From positions 620,001 to 684,000 of the forward strand of contig NC_134286.1 of NCBI RefSeq assembly GCF_949628215.1: a DNA stretch of 64,000 bases, read 5' to 3'. The notes beneath the pieces are model-generated. The model had not been told where the DNA came from and did no database searches. It saw only the letters and a program-made list of their open reading frames with translations. This stretch comes from Phalacrocorax aristotelis. Taxonomy: Eukaryota; Chordata; Aves; Suliformes; Phalacrocoracidae. Below, in pieces: positions 34,407-44,930 of this stretch (positions are counted from its first letter, which is position 1; each line of letters starts with the position of its first letter). The position numbers and the translations under genes were made by a program.

Positions 34407-34861
34407 AGGAGCTCCCACCGCCCGGCTGCTGCGACGGCCGCGCTGCTGCGGCCACTGCCGGGGGAGCACGATAGCGCGCACACGGAGCACCGCTCTGGGC
34501 TGGTGGTTTCCAAATCCCTTGGGGCTGGGGAGGAGAATGCTGATCTCGGGGCAAGGGAGAAACTGGAGAGCCCCCTCCCACGTCCCAGCCAGCACCGCAT
34601 CTGGGCCGGGGCCAGGGCTCTCTGCCCGGCAGCTGCCTGTGCTCCCCATCACCCAGTGCTCAATGCCCCCATGCCCCCACTGTCCCCTCCGCTGCAAACC
34701 CCATGGCACGGAACTCAGGGGCTCCTTGGGGCAAAGTGTGCCCCACTGCAGGGACAAGGGGAGCATGGGTGGGCAAAAAGAGCATGGCTGGGGGACAGCC
34801 ACCGCCCTGACCATCGATGGAGAGCCCAAGCTTTGGGTGGCACATGCACATCTACCCCCGC
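34407..34861. other. Unassigned GC-rich DNA
   Basis: Spanned by the ends of long opposed frames (34123-35187 plus, 35192-34221 minus) that are products of composition and of the following tandem array. Confidence 0.35.
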
Positions 34862-35092
34862 CGGCCCCACCGCCCCGGTACCCCCACACCGAGCACAGCC
34901 TCCCCACCGCCCCGGTACCCCCGCACCGAGCACAGCCTCCCCCACCGCCCCGGTACCCCTGCACCAAGCACAGCCTCCCCCACCGCCCCGGTACCCGCGC
35001 ACCGAGCACAGCCTCCCCCACCGCCCCGGTACCCCCGCACCGAGCACAGCCTCCCCCACCGCCCCGGTACCCGCGCACCGAGCACCGCAGCT
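34862..35092. repeat. 38-bp minisatellite, six copies
   Basis: The GGTACC hexamer recurs at 34877, 34914, 34952, 34990, 35028 and 35066, giving a 38-bp unit (the first step is 37). Unit core: CCACCGCCCCGGTACCC followed by GCACCGAGCACAGCCTCCC. Copies are nearly identical. Confidence 0.93.
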
Positions 35093-35179
35093 GCCCCAGA
35101 TTGCTGCCCTGGAGGAGGGCGGCCGCTGCGGCTGTGATGGGGCACCCACTTGTCCTCCTCCCTGTCACACCTCTCCCGG
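35093..35179. other. GC-rich flank of the 38-bp array
   Basis: No further copies; nothing recognised. Confidence 0.3.
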
Positions 35180-35400
35180 GTAATTGAATCAAATTGTCAG
35201 CAGAGAGGGGATGATGATTCAGCTCCCACCAAAGGCTAGACTATTACCTAGAAGCTTAATAATGAAAACTGTCATCGTTCCTGCAATAAGGAAAGATAAA
35301 TAAGTTATTAAATGCAAGAGCCCGCCACCCTCCCCGGGCAGGGCACCACGCCAGAGGAATATTAACTGCTGGTCACAGCCTATCTGTTTGGGGAATGGCA
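35180..35400. promoter_or_regulatory. Candidate regulatory block
   Basis: GTAATTGAATCAAATTGTC, TAGACTATTACC, GCTTAATAATGAAAAC, AAATAAGTTATTAAATGC and GAATATTAACTGC lie within about 200 bp. AT-richer than both flanks. Confidence 0.35.
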
Positions 35401-38400
35401 AGGAAAACCCTGAGCGCTCGGAGAAAGAGCTCTTTCTCCTCCAGCCGGCTTTGAAAGGGCTTCTGCTTGCTTTGTGCTGCTGCTGTGTGCTTGGCGAGCC
35501 AAGAGCCACTGGTCCCTGCTCCTCCTCAAAGGCTGAAAGACTGTATTTAGTCCCAGGAAGGGGGACAAGTGGGGAAGACTGGGTCTGAGGAGGGGCCAGA
35601 GCGGGGTCTGAAGACGTGCGTTGATCACACAGGCCTGACCAGCCCCGGTCTGCAGCAGTGGGTGCATCAACCAGAGCTTTCCCAAGCAGCTTCGGTGGGA
35701 CCCTCCGCTGCAAGACAACGGAGGAGCGACCGACCCAGCATCACCCATGGGCCGCTTCAGCATCACGCTGGCCCTGGCTCGGCTCAGCAGCCAAAACCCC
35801 CTCCCTCTCCCTGACAGCCCCCGCCCAGTTCACCTGGTCGTGGCTCAGCGTTAGCGCCTGGCAATAGGTTACAAAATGAAAAGCTTGTCTCATGTGGAGA
35901 AAAAAAGGTGAGAAACAGGAAAGAAAGGAGGAAAGAAGAAGTGACCTTTCTTGCCCAGCTGTGTTTTACTGGGAGAAAATCCATGAGCAGCTACACAACC
36001 CGCTGGGAATTGGAGGGAGCGAGCCCTGGTAGTGTTCTGGCTGCAGCTGTGCGCTGTGGAGACCCGTCGGGGCCGCTCTGCAGAGCTAGCGCAATAAATG
36101 ACCTTCATAACACCTTCCCTCCAACATTCTCCAACTTTCCCACTAATAAACAATGTGGTTGTCTCGGCAGTCCTATCGTTTTATCTAAAAATTGCTCCTT
36201 CCTTCCCTGCTGAACAGCCAAAGCATCTTCCACTGAGCCTATGGTGATGTGTTCTCCTCTCCAGCCGCCTTCTGGGGGTGAGGGCTTCATCTGCTCCCAC
36301 TTCCCGAGCTCTGACCCCTTCCCCATTACTGTCATCTTTTTAAAAAGAAAGATATTTGCTGATGTGGCATGTCTTTCGCTCTCTCTGGGCTACCTCAGTG
36401 CCATTTTTAGCCTAGCACAGCCCCTGGAACCATTCTTTTTTTAATCACTGTGTTTACACACACCTCCCGGAGGCTGCTGAAGTGTCCCGACAAGCCTCTG
36501 GAATCAAAGGCTGGGAGCTGCCCCGGGGGCAGGGACCAAAGAGAACCCATCGCTGGGGCTCCCGCCGGGATGGCCCGGGAAGGGCTGCCGGAACATGCCT
36601 GGCGCGGGCGGGCGCCTGTCCACGCAGCCCGCAGCTACAGCCCGCCTCCCCCCGCCACCCACGGTGCCGCGGGTCCCGGCACGCCGCGCTCCCGCCCACC
36701 CCAGCCCACAGACGCCACTGGAGACCACGGCCAAGTTTCCACGCTTGGCCAGAAAAGCACCCATTAAAGCTAGTGAACATCTTAAAAATTAAGCGCCTAA
36801 TGAGCCCCATCCTGAAGCCAAGGGATCGGTTCCAGTTTGGCTCTGGCTCCGTCCTGTGCCCTTCCCGTAACGGCAGACGGCTCTGCCCAGCTGGTGTGCC
36901 GAACCCCAGAGCACCCTCCCGGTACCCCCCCCGACGGGGAAGGTCCCGGGACGCTGTCACCAGTTAGATGGCAGGCGGAGGCACGGGGAGAGGAGGGACG
37001 GCGTGGCCTGAGCCTCACGCTCTGGGTTATCTCGGCGGAGCCCCTTGCCCTTTGACTCCCTGAACATCCATTTTCAGGTCGGGTCCCATCGCTGCTCACG
37101 TTCCCCATCGCCTGCGAGAAGGGGTGGGTCTCCGGGGAAGTTCATTCCCCTGCGCCCTCAGGCTAAAGCAAAGGGCTTGTGGGTGCCGCAAACACCTTCG
37201 CCACGTGCCCTCACCGCCACCAAGCCTGGCCGGCCCCTTCCACAAAGGCGGCAGCAGCAGTGAGACCTGCCGGCAGCTCCGAGGGACCCCAGAGCCAGCT
37301 GAAGGCAATTTGTCAAAACGCTTCACACCCCCAATGCTTTTCTTGCTATTAACGTTGCAGCATCCAGCGAGTGGATGGGAAGACCTCGAACGCACATGGT
37401 CTCGCATCAGGAGGGGTCGGCCTCCTCCCAGCCTGCGGCGTGGGGCTTCCACCCGCGCATCCCCCCCCGGGCAGAGCTAAGCGGGGGTGCTGCCGCCCCA
37501 GCCGCCCCTCCTTCCCACATCAGCCTGCCGTCACCCGGGCTCGTCCCTCCTGCGAGTGTCCAGGCGCTTCTCCCCACTGCTCGCCCACCCCTGCCCACCC
37601 CCGCCCCTGGGTCTCTGCCTGCCTCAGGATGCCCCCCTGGAGATTCCTTTCTTACAGCCTTCCCACTGCCGGCCGGCCTTCCACCACTCCCTGCCCTCCA
37701 CTGCTCTCCTGCTGGCCATAAAAATATATAGAATATAGAACATTATTTTATGACGTACTATAAAAAAAAAAAGTCCTGGAACTACAAGGCACGTGCCAAA
37801 CCTCAGCAGCACATGCAGGAATGCCTTTGTCCCAGCTGTTGCTGGGTTGCCGGAGCTCTTCCCAGCACAGTTTGAAGGGTTTTCGGGACAGGAACCTTGT
37901 TTTCTTGATTTATTTGGTTTTTCTGGCATCAGGCAGCAGCGGCGGCTGGGGCTGTGCATAGTCGGTGACACCATCTGTCCTCGGCATGCAGCCCGTGTCC
38001 CATGCCCTGAACAGCGCGCTGCCCAGGGCTGCCCGGGCCAGAGGCACACGTGGGGTCTGAAGTGTGGGTATAGACAGAGCCTGGAAGGGTGAGGAGGGGC
38101 ATGGGGCAGGAGCCTCCCACTCCCACCCGGCGTGCTGCCTTGTTTGTTGCTCCTTAAATCTTGTCCCTTCTTCCAGTAAGAGCCCTGTCCCTCCTCCCCC
38201 AGGGCTGAGCTGCCCCGCACCCCCCAAGAGCCGGCGGCGCAGAGCCCCTCGTGCAGCGCAGCCCTTGGCTCGCTGTAGGGTGTCACCGAGGCGCTGGCTC
38301 CCGCCGGCCACCCTGGGGACCTGGTGAGCAGGTGGCTGCTTTCGTATCAGGGCTCACGCCAGACCCACAAATCACTGAGGGGAGCTGTCCGGCAGCAGCA

Positions 38401-38411
38401 CCCATGCCCCC
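35401..38411. other. Unassigned DNA
   Basis: GC-rich overall and CpG-dense at 36550-36720 and 36880-36960. AT-richer patches lie at 35870-35940 (purine-rich), 36090-36220 (CAATAAATGACC, CACTAATAAACAATG), 36330-36450, 36755-36800 (CCATTAAAGC, CTTAAAAATTAAGCGCC) and 37720-37775. No exon or LINE fragment recognised. Confidence 0.3.
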
Positions 38412-38620
38412 ATGTGCCAGCCCCACATCCCAAGGTGCCAGCCCCATGTCCCCAGGTGCTAGCCCCACATGCTGAGGTGCCAGCCCCACATCCCCAGGTG
38501 CCAGCTCCATTTCCCCAGGTGCCAGCCCCACATGCTGAGGTGCCAGCCCCATGTCCCCGGGTGCCAGCTCTCTGTCCCCAGGTGCCAGCCCCACATCCCA
38601 AGGTGCCAGTCCCTGGTCCT
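38412..38620. repeat. 21-bp minisatellite, about ten copies
   Basis: The unit GGTGCCAGCCCCACATCCCC plus one base recurs every 21 bp (GGTGC at 38434, 38455, 38476 and onward). Unit variants ending in GCTGA are three units apart (63 bp), suggesting a weak higher-order pattern. Being 7 codons long, it keeps several frames open on both strands; no coding claim is made. Confidence 0.93.
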
Positions 38621-39019
38621 TGTTTCCCTTCCCTCCTGGGCTGGTGGAACTTTCGTCTAAAACCTGCAAACCAAGCTCCATAAAACCCCCGATTCATTCT
38701 GCAGATATTTCCTGCGCTGGGGCTTTCAGCAGCATCTGCTGGTTTGAAGTACGCTTTTTATTCGTCCTGGGGGCACCATTACTTTCTGCTTTAGCAGTTT
38801 TGCCTGCTCTGTAGTCTCTGCCAGGCTCCATCCACGGAAGAGAAAATTGGTGAAAGAATAATAATTATGATTGTTATAAATATATATTTCATTGCGGTGG
38901 CCCTTTGTGCATGTGTTCATCACTGATGAGGAGACCAGAGGGGAGAGCGGGTGTCGCTCAGCTCCTAACAGGCTCCCGACAGCAGACACCGTGTCCTCGC
39001 CCAGCCTGGCGGGCAGCTG
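38621..39019. other. Unassigned DNA with an AT-rich patch
   Basis: 38850-38895 is AT-rich (GAATAATAATTATGATTG, ATAAATATATATTTC). The remainder has no recognised feature. Confidence 0.3.
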
Positions 39020-39081
39020 CCCTCCTCTCCTCCTCCTCCTCCTCCTTCTCTCCTCCTCCTCCTTTCCTCATCCTCCTCCTC
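39020..39081. repeat. (CTC/TCC)n pyrimidine tract
   Basis: Fifty consecutive pyrimidines at 39020-39069, then a further TCC run to 39081. A candidate triplex-forming tract by class. Confidence 0.9.
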
Positions 39082-40455
39082 ACAAGGCACCTGCCACGAC
39101 ACCCCGTCCCTGCTCCCCGGAGGGTCTCTGGTGGGCCAGAGGGGCCAGAGGAGCTGGCCGTGCGGACGTGCTTGGGGCAGGCTGGAGCCACATCCCAGCT
39201 CGCCCGTCGGGCTGGCGCCAGGCGGGAGGAGGGAGACCGGAGCTGGGAATATGGGGGCAAAGACTTACAAAGCGGGGCAGGGGGAAATGGTGCATTGTCA
39301 CATCTTCTGGCCTCTGCCTCAGTGTCTCAGTGGGCGTCTGCTCTCTGGTAATTTCACCTGTAAATGATTCACATTGGCAACCAGCAGCAAGTGTCTCCTC
39401 GCATCAGAGGATTCTCTGGACAGGCGTTTTGCAAGCGAGTGTAGAGGATCTTCCCCCTTCTCGTAGAAAGAAATCTTTTTTCCCTCTTCCACCAGCTGTG
39501 GATGAGCACCTCCTTCACGCTGCACGGCCTCCGCAGGCTGGAGATGCTCCCTGGGTGCGTGTCCTGGCCCCCGCTGCCAGTCAACCTTCTCCGCTTCCAT
39601 TTCCTGCTGCAGAGAGGCTCAGGTATTTCCTGCAGCCACTTTCAATTTCCTCGAGGGCTTCTTCATTTCATCCTCCCTGGGATGGCCTGAAAGCAGGACG
39701 GTAGGAGCCGTGCAGGATGGGGTACACGAGAAGGCTTTGCACTAATCAGCATTTCTTGGCTGATTTTTCCACTGGCCTTCCCACTCTGAGCCGCCCTCCC
39801 CTCTTTGCAGATCAGACCAGATAATTATATATGGTCCCTCCTGGTTTTGAAAACCAGTGAATGCAATTCCATCTGCGAGCGAGTCTAACCTCACCGCTGG
39901 CAGATCTTCCCCAGTCCTGGATGCAGCTCCTGCCAGTGACCATCCCTACTGCAGCGGCTGCTGCCGGCGTTCCCTTGGAGCACCAGGAGAGAACAAGCCT
40001 GAGGCGGGTACCTTTAGCTATGGGTGGAAATTCACCTCCGAGGTACCTGCTCTTCCATAAAGGCGTTTGCCGTAACTCCTTGCAGGACCTGGAGCAGGTT
40101 GCGGTCGTTCGTCTTTCCAGTAAAAGAGAGAAGACGTGGGAGAAAACCCAAGCAGGCACGTTTTAACCTCATGGCTCCTACCCTAGGGACATGCACCCCG
40201 CTCATGCTCCCATGGGGCCCCGACGGAGCCGCGGGGCAACCGGGCCGTGGGGCACCCCAGCACGGGCAGCGCGGGGCGGGCAGGCAAGGCGCACCCGCTC
40301 CACCAGGCGCTGCTGCGCGGAGGGGACGGGGTGATGCCTGGGCGAGGCAAGGGCTCAGGCAGATGCCAAAAAGCCAGTTTTGGAGACTGGTGTTGCCACA
40401 GCTGGGCTACAAAGGCAGGGGAGCCTGGGTCCGGCCGGGATCTGCCGTCCCCTCC
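39082..40455. other. Unassigned DNA
   Basis: GC-rich with a minor AT-rich patch at 39815-39860. No gene or repeat recognised. Confidence 0.3.
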
Positions 40456-40844
40456 AGGACATCAAGGAGCTGGAGCGTGTCCAGAGAAGGGCAACGGAGC
40501 TGGGGAAGGGTCTGGAGAACAAGTGTGCTGGGGAGCAGCTGAGGGAGCTGGGGGGGTTTAGCCTGGAGAAGAGGAGGCTGAGGGGAGACCTTCTCACTCT
40601 CTGCAACTGCCTGAAAGGAGAGGTTTAGATTGGATATTAGGAAAAATGTCTTCACCAAAAGGGTTGTGGGGCATTGGCACAGGCTGCCCAGAGAGGTGGT
40701 GGAGTCACCATCCCTGGAGGTATTTAAAAGACATGTAGACGTGGCACTTGGGGACATGGTTTAGGAGCCATGGTAGTGTTGTGTTGATGGTTGGACTTGA
40801 TCCTAGAGGTCTTCTCCAACCTTAAAGATTCTGTGATCCTATGA
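40456..40844 (+). mobile_element. CR1 LINE 3' end, 5'-truncated, internally deleted
   Basis: A clear CR1 tail, starting at AGGACATCAAGGAGCTGGAG, through TCCAGAGAAGGGCAACG, GGTCTGGAGAACAAG, CTGAGGGAGCTGG and TTTAGCCTGGAGAAGAGGAG, to GCACAGGCTGCCCAGAGAGG, GTTGGACTTGATC and the terminal GATTCTGTGATCCTATGA. Compared with the CR1 layout I know, the segment between CTGCCTGAAAGGA and GAGGTTTAGATTGG is missing (roughly 80 bp), so the copy is internally deleted. It is the best single indicator that this is bird DNA. Confidence 0.95.
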
Positions 40845-42135
40845 GAACACGTGCCTTCTAGCTCTGGCACCTCGAGGAGCAGCCATGGCCTTGGGTCCTC
40901 AGATATTAGCAAAACTTTCAAGATGTATTTCAACTCCTGTGTCAGGCGACTGTCAGAAGCTGATGTCAGCCTGCCACACAACACCCATCTCCCTCATGCG
41001 AGCCCTGCACGCAGCGCCTCGGGGAGACGCCAGCAAGCTGCTCACCCTCCAGCAGCAGAGCAGGCTCCCTGGGAGCTGCCGGCACACTCCCCACCGGCCA
41101 CACTCCCGCCCCGCTGTCCCCCCCGGAGCCGGCTGCTGCCCTCCCCCACGCCTGACCCCGACCCAGGGCGTCCACTGGCATTCGGGGCTCACGCTCGGTC
41201 AGGTCCCACCGAGCAGGTCCCACAGCTCCTCAGAGCCATCGCGGGAGCCAGGCCGGGTGCTCCTGCAAGCCTGGCAGCGAGCCGCCAGAGCAGGAGCCGC
41301 ACCGAGCCTCCTTCTGTCTCCCCACCCATGGAAGGTGGGAGAAAAAGGTGGAAATACATCAACAGCCAGAGCCTGCGCCAGCGCAGCGCTGCCTGCGAGC
41401 TCTAGGGCTTGTTTTTCCTTCTTTCTCTGCTGTAAGAAGAGGCACCTTTGCTGGCACCTCCTCCCGCTCCAGGCAGAGGAGGCAGACCCCTCCTGTCCCC
41501 CGGTGGGGTCGTGGGCTTCTTCCCCCGGGCAGCTCGGGTGCGTGCGTCCCGGAGGCAGGGGACCAGCGCTCTGCGAAGCCAGAGCATCCTGCCGTGGCCA
41601 CCTCGGCTCCACGCTTGCCAGAAGAGCCTTCCCAAACGCCCCAATATCTGCCTCCAGATGTAAACAGACATTTCCATGGAAAACCTGTGGCTCAGCTCAG
41701 GCAGCAGGTCAGGGATGTTTGCTGAAAGCCTGGCTTCTGAGCCCAGGGAGAACCCATGCAGCCCAAAGAGTCTCTGTTTCCCTTGTTTGCACACAAGGAA
41801 GCTGTTTCTTATGGTAATTTGTGCTTCAATAAACTTGAAATAAAATTCATTCTGCCCTTTCCCAGCTGGCGTCATCACCATTTCCCTCTGTTTATCACAT
41901 CATAACCATCGCCCGGCAACCGCCGCTCGTCCCAGGCGGGGCACGGCTGCAGTGGGGCGAGCCCTGGCCCCGCGCCCCCAAAACAAAGACCCCACTTTCA
42001 CACGAGCGTCTCCAGGGGCACAGATGGGAGAGAGGGGAATGAACACGCGGTGGGAGCAAAAGGGCCTCTGAAGAGGATGCTCTTGGAAGCAGTGGGTGCC
42101 GACCCCAGGCAGCAGCTTGAGCTCTGGAGGTGTCA
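40845..42135. other. Unassigned DNA
   Basis: GC-rich; a long plus frame (40885-41817) overlaps minus frames and carries no domain. AT-richer at 41810-41850 with CAATAAACTTGAAATAAAATTC. Confidence 0.3.
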
Positions 42136-42565
42136 GCCGTGGCGAACCTGCAGCCGTGAGCATCCCCTCAGCCGTGGGCATCCCTGTGGCTGTGGGCATC
42201 CCTGCAGCAGTGGGCATCCCCTCAGCCGTGGGCATCCCTGTGGCTGTGGGCATCCCTGTGGCTGTGGGCATCCCTGCAGCCGTGGGCATCCCCTCAGCCG
42301 TGGGCATCCCTGTGGCTGTGGGCATCCCTGTGGCTGTGGGCATCCCTGCAGCCGTGAGCATCCCCTCAGCTGTGGGCATCCCCTCAGCCGTGGGCATCCC
42401 TGCAGCGTGGGCTTCCCTGCAGCTGTGGGCATCCCTGCAGCAGTGGGCACCCCTGCAGCAGTGGGCATCCCCTCAGTCGTGGGCGTCCCTGCAGCCGTGG
42501 GCACCCCTTCAGCCATCGGCATGCCCATGGCTGTGGGCATCCCTGTGGCCCAGCAGCAGCTTGGG
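42136..42565. repeat. 18-bp minisatellite with 54/72-bp higher-order spacing
   Basis: About 24 monomers of GTGGGCATCCCTGCAGCC type. The variant CATCCCCTCAG recurs at 42161, 42215, 42287 and 42359, spacings of 54, 72 and 72 bp, so three- and four-monomer groups have been duplicated. Monomer length is a multiple of three. The array therefore reads open on both strands (six-residue repeats like MPTAEG on minus, AVGIPS on plus), which produces spurious 150-200 residue frames. Confidence 0.95.
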
Positions 42566-42834
42566 TAGGAGATGAACAGAAAACTCAACTTGGAAGGGAG
42601 GGAGTTCGGGTGCAGTTTGGTGACCTGGGCCTGCTGTGGGCTCATTTCTGCACCCGCTGCTGCTCCCCGGCCTTGCCTGCTCCTCTCGATGTGCCGCCCC
42701 CCCACCCCGCCAAGGAGTGAGTCCGTTCCCCCCAAACCACAGCCCCGGGCCCATCTTCGGCGGTTTTTTGGTTTGTTTTTATTTTTTTTTTTCCCTTTTA
42801 ACCCTGTATCGAGTTGATTTCAGAACTCTCTTCA
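42566..42834. other. Unassigned DNA ending in a T-rich tract
   Basis: 42765-42800 is T-rich and lies directly upstream of the CpG-dense patch. No gene recognised. Confidence 0.35.
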
Positions 42835-43030
42835 CAGATGAGGTCACGGCTCCTCGGCGAGCCCCAGGGCCCTGCCAAGCGGCGCGGCGCATCCCGCGCA
42901 TCTCCCGCCGCTGCTGCGCTGGGAAGGAGCGGCATCTCCGGGAGCAACCGCGTCCCGCAGGACGGCCCGGCCGCGCTCCCGCGGTCTCCGCCTGCCCCCC
43001 CGCGGCAGCAGCCGGCACGCGCGCCCGGAC
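42835..43030. promoter_or_regulatory. CpG-island-like patch
   Basis: CpG-dense (GCGGCGCGGCGC, CCGCGCTCCCGCGG, GGCACGCGCGCCCGG), immediately following a T-rich stretch and preceding a 12-bp tandem array. No transcript start could be supported. CpG-rich tandem repeats can mimic islands. Confidence 0.45.
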
Positions 43031-43195
43031 CCACGGGCGGACCCACGGGCGGACCCACGGGTGGACCGACGGTGGGAAACACGGCAGGGACCCTCGGCAG
43101 GGAACCACGGACAGACCGACGGAGGGACCCACGGACAGACCCACAGCCAGACCCATGGTGGGACCCACGCCTGGCCCCACGCCCGGCCCACACAT
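43026..43195. repeat. Degenerate 12-bp tandem repeat
   Basis: Unit GGACCCACGGGC, nearly perfect for three copies (43027-43062), then diverged GGACCGACGG/GGACCCACGC copies to about 43195. Reads as a repeated HGRT-type peptide in open frames; not a gene. Confidence 0.85.
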
Positions 43196-43511
43196 GCCCG
43201 ACGAGGCAGCGAGCCCTGCCGCTGCAGCACCGCACGCAGCGCTGGGTACAGCCCCGGCTCCCACGCTGCCGGGGGACCCCGAGGGCCGAGCGTAGGCGGG
43301 TGGGACAGGCCTCATGAGCACCTTTCAGCTGCGTCCCACTCCCTGCCTTTAACACCGCAAACCGCGGGCACGCAGGCGGCCAGCGCGGCGGCTTGTGGCC
43401 CTGCGGGGGTCACTGAAGATTTTGCCACCCTACAGCGGCAAACCAGGGCGCCTGTCTCAGCAAGGTGGGGGCAAGGAGCCGGGCAGGTGTGTGCCGGCCA
43501 GCCTCGCTCCA
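43196..43511. other. Unassigned GC-rich DNA
   Basis: Nothing recognised. Confidence 0.3.
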
Positions 43512-44030
43512 TCGCTGGGAAAATACTGGGAGACATTTCTCCCAGCAGCCTGTACGCAGTGAGACGATAACAAGGTGAGGAACGCAGCCGACATGGATTT
43601 CTCAGGAAAAAAGTCATGTCAAACCAATCTAATTTCTTTTTATGACAAAGCAACAGCCTCATGGATATCAAGAAGCAGGAGTTGTGCTATATTTTGTTTT
43701 TCGTGCCTTTTGATGTTGTCTCTCATGGCACACTGGGAAGCGAGGGAGAGGAAAGCCAAAATGCTTCTGAACTGGGTGCTCCCTGCCCAGAACCTGCACC
43801 ACCGGGGAAGCGGTCGCGCTCCGGCCAGGCTGCAGGCGTGCACGGAGCAGGATTTCGGAGGGGCTGGCCCTGGGCTCACGCATTCATTAATGGCTTGGTT
43901 GGTGGCATGAAAGTCTGCCTATTTATTTTGCATATGTGATGGAGCAAGCAGGACACAGGAACAGGATTTGAATTTGCAGTGATCTTGAGAAAGAGAAGAA
44001 ACGGTCTTGGGGGAAAAGTGAAGCACGGTT
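43512..44030 (+). mobile_element. Decayed CR1-superfamily LINE (reverse-transcriptase region)
   Basis: Translated pieces match the CR1/L3-type reverse transcriptase: KSCQTNLISFYDK (about 43608-43646) corresponds to the family SCLTNL-(I/S)-FYD motif. AFDVVSHGTL in another frame (about 43708-43737) corresponds to the DFSKAFDTVSH catalytic-region block. The leading catalytic D-context is lost and at least one frameshift separates the two. Downstream, TTCATTAATGGCTTGGTTGGTGG and GATCTTGAGAAAGAGAAGAAACGG correspond to the INDLDDG and the adjacent D-L-K-L-E-K-W segments. An internal stretch between about 43740 and 43880 appears deleted or replaced. Inactive. Confidence 0.75.
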
Positions 44031-44794
44031 TGGCAAGGGGGTACGTGAATTTCTGCCCTTAGGAATAACGGAGCGTGCAGAGGCAGGAGGGGCCTGACTG
44101 CCAGGGCAGGCTCTGAGAACAGCAGCGGACCTCAGGGGGAACAAACCCGCCGTGCCGCGCTGGAGAGGAAGGCAAAGGTGGCCTGGGCTGCCTCGGCTGC
44201 AGCAGCACTTCTGGGACATGTGGGGTACAAGCTCTCCTCCGCTTTGCCTGGACGGGGGTCGGGAAGCGCAGTGCGGAAAGACAGGATGGGAAGGAAACAC
44301 TGAACCGTTGGGGGAGATTTACTCAGGAGAGAAGACTGGACAAGGTACATAATCATCTTCACAGACATAAGCTCTGCAGCTTATACCAACCAAGCATCAG
44401 CCCAGCTGCTTTAACTCCAGCCACTGGTGCCAGCGAGGATGATGTGGGTCCTGCCTGCATTGAGAGTGGGCTGCAGGCGACTGCCATCTCCCCCTGCCCA
44501 CACCCCGAGGAGCCCCAGGAAGGACACAAAGACTGGCCCAGCAGCCGAGGGAGGGGTTTGAATGCCGGGGTCCCCAGGGGACCCTGTGCAAGGCTCTCAG
44601 CTGGCACAGTCGGCAAACGAAGATTAAATAGCCAAGGAAAGTTGCTTCACCTCTTATCAAAGAGTTGTTGCTCTCCCCTCTGCTTACAATGACTCATGCT
44701 CTGCTTGAGCACTTTCCCCAGCCTCATCTGGGATGTATTACAGCCTTGGACCCCACTCTGTTTCCTTACAGATGTGGATTCTCCTGGAATGTCT

Positions 44795-44817
44795 GCCTCC
44801 TCCTCCTCCTCCTCCCT
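44795..44817. repeat. Short (TCC)n tract
   Basis: Uninterrupted pyrimidine run of CTCCTC type. Confidence 0.75.
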
Positions 44818-44876
44818 AGTGTTTCTCCTTCCCAGGTGCCCCTGCCTTGCAGGGCTCCCTTGACAAAGCCTCCCTG

Positions 44877-44930
44877 CAGCGAGCACCCAGCCTAACCCTC
44901 CCCAGCGAGCACCCAACCTAACCCTCCCCG
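44877..44930. repeat. 27-bp direct duplication
   Basis: CAGCGAGCACCCAGCCTAAC continuing to CCTCCCC occurs twice in tandem, with one G-to-A change in the second copy. Its CCCAGCCTAACC part resembles monomers of the array at 21305-22140. Confidence 0.85.

Noticed and set aside
34123-35192. Opposed frames of 354 (plus), 324 (plus) and 323 (minus) residues
   Set aside because: They overlap each other, run through the 38-bp minisatellite and GC-rich DNA, and show only repeated Pro/Arg/Gly-rich translation.
41900-42735. Repetitive-protein-like frames (MPTAEG and AVGIPS repeats)
   Set aside because: Direct consequence of an 18-bp tandem repeat staying in phase; both strands are equally open.
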